In this document: positions 1 to 9,596 of the stretch, piece by piece | Position numbering within the stretch: position 1 is the first letter of the stretch | How the letters are laid out: every line of letters starts with the position of its first letter | Assembly (NCBI GenBank): GCA_028285345.1 | Contig: JANQPT010000032.1 | Location: forward strand, 1-64,000 | DNA length: 64,000 nt | Reading direction: 5' to 3' | Origin: Planctomycetales bacterium | GTDB taxonomy: Bacteria; Planctomycetota; Planctomycetia; Planctomycetales; Planctomycetaceae | The notes under the pieces: generated by a model | What the model saw: the letters and a program-made list of their open reading frames with translations, nothing else | The model's database searches: none | Told to the model about the DNA's origin: nothing | Program-made: the position numbers and the translations under genes

Positions 1-2
1 TC

Positions 3-389
3 GACACCGAATCGGCCAGCGCCGCCGAAGTGAATTTGATTGAGCGTTTGGTCGACCGCCGCACGACGCAGCGGCAGCCGACGCGATTGATCTACGACAG
101 AGCCGGCGACAGCGAAGGCGGACGGGGCTCACGGAACTTGCGATGAAAACAAGACGTACTTTACCTGATCCGACCTTCATAACGCGTGGTACAGAAATGC
201 AATGCTGGTCAGCGTCCCACGCAAGACGGCAGGAAACTGCAGCGGTACAAACGGTGTTACAAAGTCGAACGCACGATCGCCTGGCTGCAATCCTTCCGGC
301 GGCTGGTCACGCGATACGAATACTACGCCTACCTCTTTAAAGGCTTCGCCCAACTCGCGTGTTTGTTCGCCACACTACAGAGGTTTTAA
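3..389 (+). pseudogene. IS5-type transposase C-terminal remnant, interrupted
   Basis: Frame-3 translation of bases 3-119 gives residues resembling the DDE region of IS5/IS4-type transposases (PTRLIYDRAGDS). Bases 213-389 give the family's C-terminal block (PTQDGRKLQRYKR, then VERTIAWLQSFRRLVTRYEY) ending in a TAA stop at about 387. The expected coding stretch between the blocks is replaced by about 90 bases that match the right end of the IS3-type element near 18.4 kb. The N-terminal part lies outside the window. This is therefore an inactive transposase tail. The family assignment is from remembered motif similarity, not a search. Confidence 0.7.
122..212 (+). repeat. Copy A of IS3-type right-end sequence (direct repeat of 18332-18423)
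   Basis: By eye this stretch aligns with one gap and roughly 80% identity to bases 18332-18423. The shared core starts at ACGGGGCTC, passes through AACAAGACGTACT and CCTTCATAAC, and ends at GCTGGTCA. In the second copy it contains the end of the IS3 orfB reading frame and the right inverted repeat. Here it sits alone inside the IS5 transposase remnant, so it looks like a solo end left by an insertion, deletion or recombination. Confidence 0.75.
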
Positions 390-403
390 AACTGGTTGTA
401 ACA

Positions 404-417
404 GGTGGTACAGAAAT
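404..417 (+). repeat. Third copy of the GGTGGTACAGAAAT terminal motif
   Basis: GGTGGTACAGAAAT occurs here just after the transposase stop, at 18397-18410 outside the IS3 inverted repeat, and with one change at 185-198. Each copy is preceded by a TAAC-type sequence. It behaves like a shared IS end motif. Which element owns it is not certain. Confidence 0.5.
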
Positions 418-488
418 CTGATGGAGATCACTACCAGGAGAGCTTTGAATAATGAAAAAGTAAGTTGTGGTTGTTGCATCGCATGCAT

Positions 489-2039
489 TTACCGTGCCGG
501 AGCGAGAGTGTCTAGATTCTGCTGAAATTGCAGATATCCCGCGCCCGGAATAGGAGTCTGAGTCGGCGCCAGAAACTCAATTGATTGTCGTTCTAATTGT
601 ACTCTTGATTCCAATGCTCTATCTACTTTCTCCCTGACTCTTCTTCGCGCGCTGTGAATCGCCGCAATAAACTTCGACGCGCTAATGTAAAGCTCCTTTT
701 CTTGTTTCAGGGCCGCCGCAGTTGTTGCTTTATTGGTCCCTTGCTCGAATGCAGTGGAACCCTTCAAGATGATTTGTGCTACTTCTCTCAGGCTCTTCAA
801 GCTGCTGAGAGTTGGATCGGTCGGAGTTTCGACTAGCGTGCCAATATCTTCGCTCTTGCCCTGAACGCGGTCTTTGAAATCTGTCACATCGTTCATTTCG
901 CCAATTGTTAGGAATGGTTCGAGGTCATTCAACGACACTCTAGGCTTAGACTTGACGACTGTGTCGTGACTGCTACCGAAGGGAATTTGCGCTGTTATCT
1001 TGTACGCAGCGTCGCCTTTTTTGGCGATTTCGCCGAATGGGGACAAATATGCGACGACTTCCTTACTCCTCGCCGTCGGTGGATCATTCAAGGCGATATC
1101 CAATATTACCATCGTGAGCTTCGTTAATTCGTTGCGATAACAATCGTCCACCCAAACGTAGGTGTCACAATGCCGACCTACATACTTGCAGTCGCAACGC
1201 TTCGGCGCATCTGCTTTCGCCCCAACATGGAACCAACACGGGCTATGAAGGCAGTCTGAAGTGACCTCCCCCGTGTCAATCGTATATCGAAATACAGAGT
1301 TGTCCTCGAATACCTGATCCAAGTGGAGTTCTGGCTCAAGGTCTTTGCATTCGGAGTCTCTATCAACGTGAGACACTTTAGTGCCAGGTGGAACCCCTTG
1401 TATTTCGGTAAGTAAGTGAAACTGTGTTAGCTTTAGGTCGTTTGTCGTGGCATAAACCTCAATCTGACTCGGCAGTAAGATGCAGTTATTGCCAGTGTCC
1501 TTGTAGCCTACTCTAACATTTTGCTTTACTCGATATACACGGTATCCTTGTTCGGTGACCTTGGCGACTTTCGCGGGCTTCTCGCTGCCGAGGTAGAATT
1601 TATTGAATCGCTTGTTACAATTGGGGCAGACTCCTGGTTCTCCGTACGAGCAGCAGGAACTCACAGCGCGCTGATAAGCGCAGCGCATTAGCTCCAGTTT
1701 TCGTGGATCGTTGATCGGGGTCAGGGTATACGATTCCGTCGCAGCGCGTGTTCCGCTAACACCAAATAGCCATTTGAACGGATTGAACTCAAACCCAGCG
1801 CTGGCACCCAAATCGCCAGATACCCCGGACGCTCCCGCGTTTGGAAGTGAGAAGTGTGGCAATGAATTCGGATTATCTGCAAACTTGGCCAAATTGTCCA
1901 AAACTTGGGATTCATGCACGTCAGCAACAGTTGTCGCCTGCTTAACGGTGTTGTATCTGAGTTGTTGATGTAAACAACCGGTAATGGACACAGGCAACAC
2001 GGCTAGGAGCACTGTAAACTTAGAGCAACTTGTATTCAT
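489..2039 (-). CDS. Cys-rich lipoprotein of unknown function
   Basis: This 516-aa protein is probably exported and lipid-anchored. The start chosen at 2039 gives MNTSCSKF, a hydrophobic stretch and a lipobox (SITGC), which an upstream in-frame Met at 2078 would bury. No enzymatic domain was recognised. The middle holds several CxxC-like pairs, including CSYGEPGVCPNC and CDCKYVGRHC, so disulfides or a metal site are possible. The C-terminal third is more helical and charged. It stands alone in its orientation at the left edge of the island, and its codon usage and G+C look lower than in genes beyond 21 kb. It resembles planctomycete lipoproteins of no known role. The reading frame is secure because it is long and has a signal sequence. 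Confidence 0.75.
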   Translation of the reverse strand: MNTSCSKFTVLLAVLPVSITGCLHQQLRYNTVKQATTVADVHESQVLDNLAKFADNPNSLPHFSLPNAGASGVSGDLGASAGFEFNPFKWLFGVSGTRAATESYTLTPINDPRKLELMRCAYQRAVSSCCSYGEPGVCPNCNKRFNKFYLGSEKPAKVAKVTEQGYRVYRVKQNVRVGYKDTGNNCILLPSQIEVYATTNDLKLTQFHLLTEIQGVPPGTKVSHVDRDSECKDLEPELHLDQVFEDNSVFRYTIDTGEVTSDCLHSPCWFHVGAKADAPKRCDCKYVGRHCDTYVWVDDCYRNELTKLTMVILDIALNDPPTARSKEVVAYLSPFGEIAKKGDAAYKITAQIPFGSSHDTVVKSKPRVSLNDLEPFLTIGEMNDVTDFKDRVQGKSEDIGTLVETPTDPTLSSLKSLREVAQIILKGSTAFEQGTNKATTAAALKQEKELYISASKFIAAIHSARRRVREKVDRALESRVQLERQSIEFLAPTQTPIPGAGYLQFQQNLDTLAPAR

Positions 2040-3121
2040 CTCACAATTTCCATCTGAACCGATGTGCTGGCAACTCATATCAACATTCTGGTGCGGAGTG
2101 CTGAAGTTGTACCAGTATCAGTCGACTGATTTAATGTGAATGCGTTGATCATTAATTGGACGCCCATTGACCGTATCGACATTTCGTGTAGCACAAGTAT
2201 ACTAGGAATTCACGAAACAATCGTAATCTCTTGCAAACTGTGGTTCTTGTGAAAGGCTTCTCCTTATGTGTCCAACATTTCGAAAGATCTGTCTGATTAA
2301 TTCTCCAGTAGTACCTTCCAGGTCTTGGCGATTGCAACCACTGGCGTAAATGAACTCGACATCTTATTTGAACTGTCGAACAGGAAGACGACAAGTCAAC
2401 TGTTGACGGCGTTCCAAGAGGATGGCGCGGGGGAGAATGTTGCGGCGGTTGAAAAAAGCGGTAGCGCGCTGTTGAGTTTCTTGGCGGAACGGGAAAGATT
2501 CGGGGAAAGCCCGAATTGTGTCCATTTCGCAGGGAGGCCGAGGCGTCGCGACATGCAGCAGTGGAGCGAGATACGTCGGCGGGTCACTTAGCCGCGTACC
2601 AGCTCGGCTCATCCGCGTATTCCAATCAGATTGTTTAGCGTTCTTGACGAGTGGTTGACCAGTTCTGCTTGGATTCGCTTGACTTGCCAGGTGGCGACGG
2701 CGGACGGGGCTCGCAGATCCGATTAGGAAAGAGGCAATTCACGTTTCCAGCGGATCAAGCTCGGGCGCAAGGCCAAACCCAACCGGAACTCTCATAGCAC
2801 GTGTACAGAAAATGGGGGCAGGTCACCTTGAGGCAACAAGGTTCTTCGACTCGCCTGACGATTCCTGAAAGTCCTCCAGCACTTACGAGCGTAGTATTCG
2901 TTTGACGCACGAGTCGGACGTACAGATGACAGCCGGTCAGCGCGTCAACGTGATTGAGTGCTGCTGAGATCTCCGCCACCGCCTGCAGATCAGAGAAACG
3001 CCCATCTGCCTCAGATTATACACCTTCCTGCACGACATCTACGAATCGTGGGCGTAGATGTGACTGGGTTAAGCCCGCAAAACACGCCCGTGCGCCCCCT
3101 ACACGAGTTCCTGAATCTGAT
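2040..3121. other. Gene-poor 1.1-kb gap
   Basis: Several 60-90 codon frames overlap here in both directions but none has a convincing ribosome site or recognisable motif. One (2755-2979, minus) could be a remnant. A short stretch at 2699-2712 repeats the CGGACGGGGCTC sequence seen at 119-130 and, partly, at 18331, suggesting more decayed IS material. Confidence 0.4.
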
Positions 3122-3742
3122 CTAAGCGAACCACGATTCAACCGCACGCGATTCAGGTGCGTCCTCCGCGATATCCACGACGTGACTTCCGCCCGCGTCC
3201 GCTACGAGGATGGAGGACAAACCGCTGGGAAAATCGTTCAATTCCTCAACCAGGAAACGCAAATCAGAGGTGGCTGGGGGCACGTCTGACACCGGCGGCT
3301 CGACTACAAGACAATACGCATATGGAGCCTCGCTGGAATCCACCCGCTCAAACCAAGTCTCGTGATCCGAGGATGGGAGTTCGACGCGTGCCGCGAGTCG
3401 CACCTGCGTCGCGGACGTCCGGGAGGCCCGATACTGAGCGGTGCCCAATTCCAGCCGCAAACAGCCCTCATTGATCCATCGTGCGAAAAGGTCGAGCCAT
3501 TCGCGCGGCCACGGTCCACCCGCGTGAACGGGCGGCATGAGCGGTGTCGTCGCCCCGGTCATATGGTCATACAAGCCGCGAATTAGATCGATTTTTGGCT
3601 GGCCGTCCGCTTCGTAGAACGTTGCCGGGTCTGAGATGTCGAACGCAAATGCCATGTGGTCGCGGTCGATTCTCCGAAACAGCGGAGCGATATGCAGTTC
3701 GTATCTGACCGGCCGATCGGGAGGCGACTGATGTGAATTCAC
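3122..3742 (-). CDS. Hypothetical protein coupled to tyrosinase
   Basis: This 206-aa protein is of unrecognised family. The start codon is a GTG overlapping the tyrosinase stop by 4 bases (GTGA), so the two genes are almost certainly translated together. There is no signal peptide or membrane segment. The sequence is acidic, with YELHIAPLFRRIDRDHM near the start and a short W-rich block (GGPWPREWLDLFARW) mid-protein. By position it might assist tyrosinase maturation, copper loading or substrate handling, but nothing in the sequence shows this. It is not similar to the Streptomyces MelC1 caddie protein as far as I can see. Confidence 0.7.
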   Translation of the reverse strand: MNSHQSPPDRPVRYELHIAPLFRRIDRDHMAFAFDISDPATFYEADGQPKIDLIRGLYDHMTGATTPLMPPVHAGGPWPREWLDLFARWINEGCLRLELGTAQYRASRTSATQVRLAARVELPSSDHETWFERVDSSEAPYAYCLVVEPPVSDVPPATSDLRFLVEELNDFPSGLSSILVADAGGSHVVDIAEDAPESRAVESWFA

Positions 3743-5178
3743 CTGGCGATCTCCAGTTGAAGTGGCGCGGATTCGACGACCTGATCGAGGGCTCTGACGT
3801 CAACGACAGTCTTTTTCGAGCCTTTCGGGAGGAGGCGGCCATCATCCGCTGATCGCGGTACAACATACACACTCGTCATCCATTTAGTTCCCGGCATCTG
3901 GTCGGCAGCCCGCGCAACTGCCCCGGTGATATTGAACGCGAGATTGATGGTTCGTGATTCGGCCATGCCCTGCATCGGCTTCATGGACAGCAATGCAAAG
4001 TAGTCTACCAGATAGCGTTCACGAAACACTTCACTGCCCGGGAAGCAGGGAACATCGCCCGGGTGGACGAAGACGTAGCCTCGATAGTTGACAGAATTGG
4101 CCAAGACAAATTTGGGCACATTCAGCACCGCCTGCTTAAATCTGTCGTCGGGCACCGTGAATGATTTTTGCCCGATGACTCTTCCGCGCCCCGTCGCGGC
4201 GCCTCGCGCGATCCGCGGGTTAAGCTGCGTAAAGGAGCCAGCCAGCAGTAGAAACTCCGGGTCAAGATCAGGACCGGCGGCCGCCGGATAGTCGTAGTTG
4301 AGGTCCTCAATCTTGACAAAATCGGCGACTGTCTTGTGTTCGGGCATACCGAGCAAAGTGGCCCCCGCCGGCTCGATGGCGGCGGTGGGCCATCTCTGCT
4401 GCCAGCGGTGCCAGACTAAATCGAGGAAGGTATGGAACGGCCAGAAGATGGGATCGTCCGCCGCCGTCGTCGGAAAGCGGAGCTGCCCGGCAATCTCAAC
4501 ATCGTGCATGTCATCGTGCGAAGGATTTTCCAGAGCTCCTTTTCGCGAAAACACCGGGTGCTTTGCGCCGCCGCCGAATCCAAATGGTGAACCGCCCGTA
4601 GAAATGTTCGATGTCCCCCAGTTCGGATTCCTGGTGATCAGCGTGCGAAAATAACTCGGGTTGAAGAAAGGCGAACTAATCGGGGCATCCTCGCGATTGG
4701 ACGGCTCCCATCCAAAGTCCGTCAGCACTTGTGACAGGATGGAAGTCGAATCCTCGAAAACGGCGGGATATCGTTGGCCGCCCGGCCGCGGCAGCTTTGT
4801 GAAGTCGTAGAACGGCAGCATGACATTGCTAGTTCTAGGTGGATCAGACTGTTGCAAAGCTCGCTCGAAGTAGAACAAAAGGGCGCGATGCCACGGAAGG
4901 AACAAATTGCTGCCGTGCTCACACGGGACTGATGTCGAATTGTGAATTCTTGCCAGCGCAGCGTAGCTGTTTGGGTCCGTGGCGGGAAGATCTTTGATCT
5001 TGTTCATCGCGTGCAGAAAGTTGCCGAACTCCGTAGGGTCCGTCGCCAGATCTTCGATGTCCGGACGAATGCGCACAAACCGAGTTCCCGCCTGCGACTG
5101 TGTGTGCGACGCCAGTACCATGCCCGCCGCCCCTGCCATGCAACTGCCGAGAAATGTGCGTCTATCACATCGAGCCAT
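3739..5178 (-). CDS. Tyrosinase-type type-3 copper oxidase, Tat-exported
   Basis: The 479-aa protein starts with a twin-arginine-like leader (CDRRTFLGS, then a small-residue hydrophobic run), so it is probably exported folded with copper. The copper-A ligands are visible as H79 (ARIHN), H88 (PCEHG) and H97 (PWHRAL). Copper-B is visible as H221 and H225 (HDDMH) and H249 in DDPIFWPFHTFLDLVW. This is the common central domain of tyrosinases, which oxidise phenols to catechols and quinones. A C-terminal region of about 200 residues may shield the active site. A strong ribosome site (AAAGGAGCG) precedes the ATG. The gene belongs to a minus-strand group with a di-haem cytochrome/cupredoxin protein. 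Phenol oxidation is known for the family; the true substrate (free phenol, peptide tyrosine, lignin-like) is unknown. Confidence 0.9.
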   Translation of the reverse strand: MARCDRRTFLGSCMAGAAGMVLASHTQSQAGTRFVRIRPDIEDLATDPTEFGNFLHAMNKIKDLPATDPNSYAALARIHNSTSVPCEHGSNLFLPWHRALLFYFERALQQSDPPRTSNVMLPFYDFTKLPRPGGQRYPAVFEDSTSILSQVLTDFGWEPSNREDAPISSPFFNPSYFRTLITRNPNWGTSNISTGGSPFGFGGGAKHPVFSRKGALENPSHDDMHDVEIAGQLRFPTTAADDPIFWPFHTFLDLVWHRWQQRWPTAAIEPAGATLLGMPEHKTVADFVKIEDLNYDYPAAAGPDLDPEFLLLAGSFTQLNPRIARGAATGRGRVIGQKSFTVPDDRFKQAVLNVPKFVLANSVNYRGYVFVHPGDVPCFPGSEVFRERYLVDYFALLSMKPMQGMAESRTINLAFNITGAVARAADQMPGTKWMTSVYVVPRSADDGRLLPKGSKKTVVDVRALDQVVESAPLQLEIAR

Positions 5179-5284
5179 GTTTTCGCTCCTTTTGTCAATG
5201 ATTGGCGCAATTGGTATCTCGGTTAATTCAACCGAGTTATCCCGTCGTCGACTTCATTCGGTTGACGATGCTTGCCAACGTTCT

Positions 5285-6085
5285 TCACGCATCCTTACAT
5301 CTCCTATCGAACGCGACGCAATCCGCTGGCTCCATCGCACCTGCATAGAACCGATCGATTACGCAATCGCAGGATTTATAGAATTCGTCCGTTACGAAAT
5401 CTTCCGGACGGTCCCCGTCTGCCCTGTACATGTTGTAATTAGTCAGTTGTACCAGGACGCCCGTGGTTGAATCGATGCAGCACGCAAGCCGGTCGCGCAC
5501 GTCTGAGAAACCCAGTTTCAAGTCGCCCGACAACACACGATTCGTGGAATCCATCACGCTCTCGGCGTTCACAATCTGTTCGTGATGACTGAGAAGCGGG
5601 CTCAACACCAAAGAGTCCACATAGTCGTGAAACGTGTCGTCACTGTTCAGCAACCTTAACACATCCTGATCAATCCTCCGGCCATCGATGAAAAAGAGCT
5701 GCGGAAACTTAGGTCGCCAGTACGCCGTCTCGTCCAGATTGGTAAACGTCTCCACCGATCTACCTCCGCCCAGCAACTGCTTTTTCGTGCGGGTCAGGTA
5801 AAGAAGCAGTTTGTAGCTTTGGATGGCCGGCTCCCCAAAACTGTCTGCCAGCCGCCAGTCAATCGTGCCGAAGCGCGGCAACGGGTCACGATTGCGGTAG
5901 CGTGCAGGCAACGCGTCACGCGCCGCCAAATACGGGCTACTTGGCGATCCGCACGCACCACAGCCCACCCAATCTACGCTGATCACGTAGAGTGTTGGGT
6001 CATTACCGAGGCCACCGGCCAAGAGATCAAAGAGACTATGAAGCTCGTTGAGGGTCTTGAAACTCCCATTGCTTCCAGATGCCAT
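5285..6085 (-). CDS. Hypothetical protein, tyrosinase cluster
   Basis: A 266-aa protein with no signal peptide or membrane segment and no recognised family. A good ribosome site (GGAGA) precedes the ATG. Near the N terminus it has a CGAC cysteine pair (residues about 42-45), and near the C terminus a CDC motif, so it could be redox active or bind metal. It lies 106 bp upstream of tyrosinase in the same direction, making co-expression likely. Confidence 0.7.
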   Translation of the reverse strand: MASGSNGSFKTLNELHSLFDLLAGGLGNDPTLYVISVDWVGCGACGSPSSPYLAARDALPARYRNRDPLPRFGTIDWRLADSFGEPAIQSYKLLLYLTRTKKQLLGGGRSVETFTNLDETAYWRPKFPQLFFIDGRRIDQDVLRLLNSDDTFHDYVDSLVLSPLLSHHEQIVNAESVMDSTNRVLSGDLKLGFSDVRDRLACCIDSTTGVLVQLTNYNMYRADGDRPEDFVTDEFYKSCDCVIDRFYAGAMEPADCVAFDRRCKDA

Positions 6086-6207
6086 CGAATTCTCCGCGTT
6101 GTTTGATATGGTCGCTCATTGGCTGGTAACATACAACATCGCTTAGACACACGCTGGCTGGGGAGCGAGACATTGTGTGCGCCCTGCCGACACGTCGAAG
6201 GGCGACT

Positions 6208-7032
6208 TCATCGCTCCCTCTCGCCTTTGGAGTAGGCGACTCCCGTGCTCAAATCCTCAAGGGCGAGCTCGACAATACGGACTCCGTCATTCCAGAGCAC
6301 GAAGGTCCCCTGCTTGTCTCCGTTTGTTTGGTGTGAGATGCGATTGGGCGGGCTGTCCTCCAATCTTCCGCTGTGGTGCACTTCGAATAGCGTCTGCTTG
6401 TTATGGTCGTAAACGAAAGTGATTCCGCTCGACACGAAGCATAAGTGACTCAAAGATGGTGTTACGCCGTACGTTGAGAAGTTGCGATACTTTGACGGGC
6501 ATACGCGCCTCAATCCCGCCCACAACTCCGCACGCATCTGTTCAACGTTATCATTCACAGTCAAGGGCGTTGGAGGGATTGGATCGCTCGTCAACGCCTC
6601 TCCGAGGTAATAGATACGGCGACCGCCTTGGCTGCGATTGGGCATGTGGATCCACATTTCGTCCTTATCCAGTACAATGCCGTCGCCAAACTCAACAACT
6701 TTTCCTCCGTCTATCACGCGCACGCGTCCGAAGATGCGATCGCCGCTGCACAACGATGCGTCGAAACGATCCCGGATGGGATCGGCCACCCGTATACGGA
6801 ATCCCCTGATGTCCGCACTCGAGCGGTTTGGATATCGATAACCCCGGCCGTTTACGTCGAATCGGATCGGACTCGGTGGGTCCACGTGCGACGGTTTGAT
6901 CGTTGATCCGTAGCGAAGTGGGTGGCCGTCAGGAAGATCCATCGTGACCCCGACTAAGTTGTGTTGGGCTCGAATGCTATTCGGCGTCATTGCACACAGG
7001 AGCGCGAATGAAATAATTGTGAACCTCAGCAT
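6208..7032 (-). CDS. Secreted hypothetical protein
   Basis: A 274-aa protein with a clear signal peptide (MLRFTIISFALLCAM followed by a cleavage-like SIRAQ). A GAAGG ribosome site precedes the ATG. The mature part is beta-rich with many Asp/Gly turns. No family was recognised. It is encoded 35 bp downstream of the di-haem cytochrome gene and in the same direction, so it probably shares its transcript and compartment. Confidence 0.75.
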   Translation of the reverse strand: MLRFTIISFALLCAMTPNSIRAQHNLVGVTMDLPDGHPLRYGSTIKPSHVDPPSPIRFDVNGRGYRYPNRSSADIRGFRIRVADPIRDRFDASLCSGDRIFGRVRVIDGGKVVEFGDGIVLDKDEMWIHMPNRSQGGRRIYYLGEALTSDPIPPTPLTVNDNVEQMRAELWAGLRRVCPSKYRNFSTYGVTPSLSHLCFVSSGITFVYDHNKQTLFEVHHSGRLEDSPPNRISHQTNGDKQGTFVLWNDGVRIVELALEDLSTGVAYSKGERER

Positions 7033-7067
7033 GGCGGACCTTCAATAGATTGTTGAACGTGAGTTGA

Positions 7068-8963
7068 TTATTTATCGCTTAAGACGATCGTGGACTTCAT
7101 TGTCGTCGGATGTGGTACGCAGAAATATGTAATGTCGACGCTACCGCCAGGCTTCCCCCCCGCGGCTTCGAATAGATCCCGATCAAAGACGACCAGTTCG
7201 GACTGCCCGCCGCGCGGTATGCGCCCTGTGTCAAACAACCGACGATTACTCACAACGGCGTCGCTTGTGGCGGTGTGGCCAATATTCGACCGGTTGTCCC
7301 AACGGACGCTCTCACCAACTGTGACATGCACATCTTCCTGTTCACTCATTCCCTGTTCGATGTACTTTGCTCGGCGGCCCCTGCCAATGATTTCGATAAT
7401 CACATCTGGATCGAATGTTGTCGAAAGCAACGTAGTGGGCTGTACTTCGACCAAACGATTCGCGAGGTCAACGATTCGATCGCGATCCACGGCGGCCAGA
7501 ACGCGGTCTTGAGGCATAAATGGAACGAGTCGGTTGGGATTGCTCACGAATTCTTGCAGTACAGGATCTGTTGAACGACTTCTCTCAACGACGGCACTGC
7601 GGTCGTACACTGTATAAGCCAGCGAGCTATGACATCGATAGCAAAAGCGGTTCAACAATGGGAATAGAGATTCGTCGATGCGGTCATTCTTGCGCCATCG
7701 ATCGTTCGGATTAGCTGAGATACTTGGTGTTCCCGTGATCGATCGATCAAGGAAACCGTCAGCATCTGTATCCTCCAAGATTCCTACGTGTCCGTCAAAG
7801 GCTTGGTGCAGCCGCACCCAATTGCGTACCGAACGCACTTGAAACGTGAGACCGGCAGCATCCTTCAGCTCATTCTGGAGCTTTATCTCCGCGTTCAACT
7901 TTCGGACGACTTCGAACGCATCGCGGAACTGAGCGCTTGATTGATCTTGCCCGCCATCAAGAAGCACGCCGTGCCGTGTCGTTAGAATGAATGGGAAGTC
8001 ATCATCGGCGGCAACTCGGTCGAACCAATGGTCGGTATCAAGATAGTTGAGCTTGCCGATACTTCGACCGCCGTGGCACTGGCTGCATGACTCGGGTACG
8101 AAGTATTTTGATCCGGGGGGCGCGGTGCTTGGGTGGCGATAGTCGAACGAGGCATTGAGCGCAAAGCCGAGTTTGCCGCTACTGGCACTGTTTCTGCTGG
8201 TTTTGCCGAACACGAGCCACAAGACAGGATCGTTCGCGAAGCCCGGAGCGTCAGGACCGAGTACAAGCATCATTTGATTGTTTACAGATCGATTGGGCCC
8301 GTAGCCAGACCTCTGCTTAACGTTGAAAGGAGTGGCTTCCGGCGCGGTGTCCAGCAATTGCTCCCGAGACGCGAACACGTTGAAGAGGATGTGAATCGAT
8401 GTGACTTTCTTCCCTTCGGCGTCCGATCCCGCCAAGGTGCGGAGTCGAACCAGCTTTCGCCAGCCATATTGATGGTATTCGGGAGGGTGTTGCAGCAACG
8501 TCGTGTCCGTGATCTTTGGTGCGAACCAGCGAGTTGACAGTATGTCGCCGTCAGCGAGTTGAGGAACGTTGGCCGGATTGCCGCCGTCATCTTGAACGGC
8601 TGTCCGCAGGGCCTGCAGGTCCATCAGTGTCGCTGGGCCGAATCGTTCAATTCGGTCAGCGGTAAGTCCCGAATCCGTAGCATCTTTGTATCCCGCAAAT
8701 TGGAGAAACCTGTCAAGATTCACAATCGGCTCGTTCGACCCGTTGAGAAGACTAAAACCAACAGCATTGCTGACAATGTTGTTGTAGTAATCGTCCGCAT
8801 CACCCTTGTTTCCCGGGTCGACCAGAATAGAGACTCGACGTCGTGGCGTGAGGTGCCTTCGAATCGATGCGTCGACTTGGGCCTTTGCCACGTCAGCTGA
8901 GCAACAGCCCAGTATCAGTACCGCAACGAAGATCCGTTTCATATAACAAAGATCACGATGCAT
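7068..8963 (-). CDS. Di-haem cytochrome c with C-terminal cupredoxin domain
   Basis: The 631-aa exported protein has an N-terminal hydrophobic leader followed by AKAQ. Two haem c motifs are visible: CSQCH (C293-H297) and CYRCH (C441-H445). A DTDADGFLD segment (399-407) looks like a calcium-binding loop. The last 110 residues form a plastocyanin-like domain: candidate type-1 copper ligands are H563 (IGHTATSD), C615 and H618 (YFCVPHP) and M622. Such a protein would carry electrons outside the cytoplasmic membrane, with haem and copper centres in one chain. The start at 8963 has an AAGGAA site; an internal Met at residue 8 is the alternative. The neighbouring tyrosinase suggests it may accept electrons from or supply them to an oxidation pathway, which is inference. 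Confidence 0.85.
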   Translation of the reverse strand: MHRDLCYMKRIFVAVLILGCCSADVAKAQVDASIRRHLTPRRRVSILVDPGNKGDADDYYNNIVSNAVGFSLLNGSNEPIVNLDRFLQFAGYKDATDSGLTADRIERFGPATLMDLQALRTAVQDDGGNPANVPQLADGDILSTRWFAPKITDTTLLQHPPEYHQYGWRKLVRLRTLAGSDAEGKKVTSIHILFNVFASREQLLDTAPEATPFNVKQRSGYGPNRSVNNQMMLVLGPDAPGFANDPVLWLVFGKTSRNSASSGKLGFALNASFDYRHPSTAPPGSKYFVPESCSQCHGGRSIGKLNYLDTDHWFDRVAADDDFPFILTTRHGVLLDGGQDQSSAQFRDAFEVVRKLNAEIKLQNELKDAAGLTFQVRSVRNWVRLHQAFDGHVGILEDTDADGFLDRSITGTPSISANPNDRWRKNDRIDESLFPLLNRFCYRCHSSLAYTVYDRSAVVERSRSTDPVLQEFVSNPNRLVPFMPQDRVLAAVDRDRIVDLANRLVEVQPTTLLSTTFDPDVIIEIIGRGRRAKYIEQGMSEQEDVHVTVGESVRWDNRSNIGHTATSDAVVSNRRLFDTGRIPRGGQSELVVFDRDLFEAAGGKPGGSVDITYFCVPHPTTMKSTIVLSDK

Positions 8964-9203
8964 TCGAGGGTTCCTTGCTTATAGTGCACTCGTGATCACG
9001 GATTCGTGTCACCAACACAGCGATAAGGTGGAGGGGAAGAAGCGGTATCCATCTCCGGTATTCCAGTCAATGACAACGGGCGACGTGCGTGAGCACGCTG
9101 TTAGACGAGTCAGGAGATCATTTCGACGAGAGTTGCCGACTGAATCCCTCGAAAGTATTGAATACTTCACTTCCCGTCAGAATCCCAACTCGGGATCGTC
9201 AGC

Positions 9204-9596
9204 TCATGCAAATCCTTCCGGACATGCAACAATGAGATGAAACGCTCGATCGACTCGATTTCCATCTTCATCATACATTGCAATGTAAACAGCCCTTGTA
9301 TCACCAGCCCGCCCAACAACGGTGACTGTCCCTGCAGGGGAAATGCCCGCTGCACCAGGCATTCCGACAGAACCAACATAGGCTCCGCGTCGAATATCGC
9401 GATCAAAAGTAACAACATACGAGCCCACAGGAACATCACCCTTCGACGCGCTAGTAGCATGACATCCTCGAACAAGGGTACCGTCAGCTTCGACCACCGC
9501 CGACAGTAGAGTGGCTCCCAAAGACTGAGCAACGGCAGAACTTCTTGCCTCAGCTCCGTCAATCCCAGTATTTTCCGCAGCAGTGTTAGTGGCCAT
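9204..9596 (-). CDS. Small beta-domain protein (surface-protein C-terminal type)
   Basis: A 130-aa protein with a strong AAAGGAGA ribosome site. Residues about 33-125 resemble a beta-sandwich domain that I remember from the C termini of various bacterial surface or collagen-like proteins: a DGTLVRG start, SYVVTFDRDIRRGAYV, a central PAGTVTV strand and an end in FHLIVACPEG. Two cysteines (RGCHA and VACPE) could form a disulfide. There is no signal peptide. It is the gene following the subtilisin, 118 bp away, so it may be a substrate or partner of that protease. Its role is unknown. Confidence 0.7.
   Translation of the reverse strand: MATNTAAENTGIDGAEARSSAVAQSLGATLLSAVVEADGTLVRGCHATSASKGDVPVGSYVVTFDRDIRRGAYVGSVGMPGAAGISPAGTVTVVGRAGDTRAVYIAMYDEDGNRVDRAFHLIVACPEGFA

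Noticed and set aside
2325-2979. Several 60-90 codon frames between 2.1 and 3.0 kb
   Set aside because: No ribosome site, family motif or consistent codon pattern; they overlap one another on both strands.
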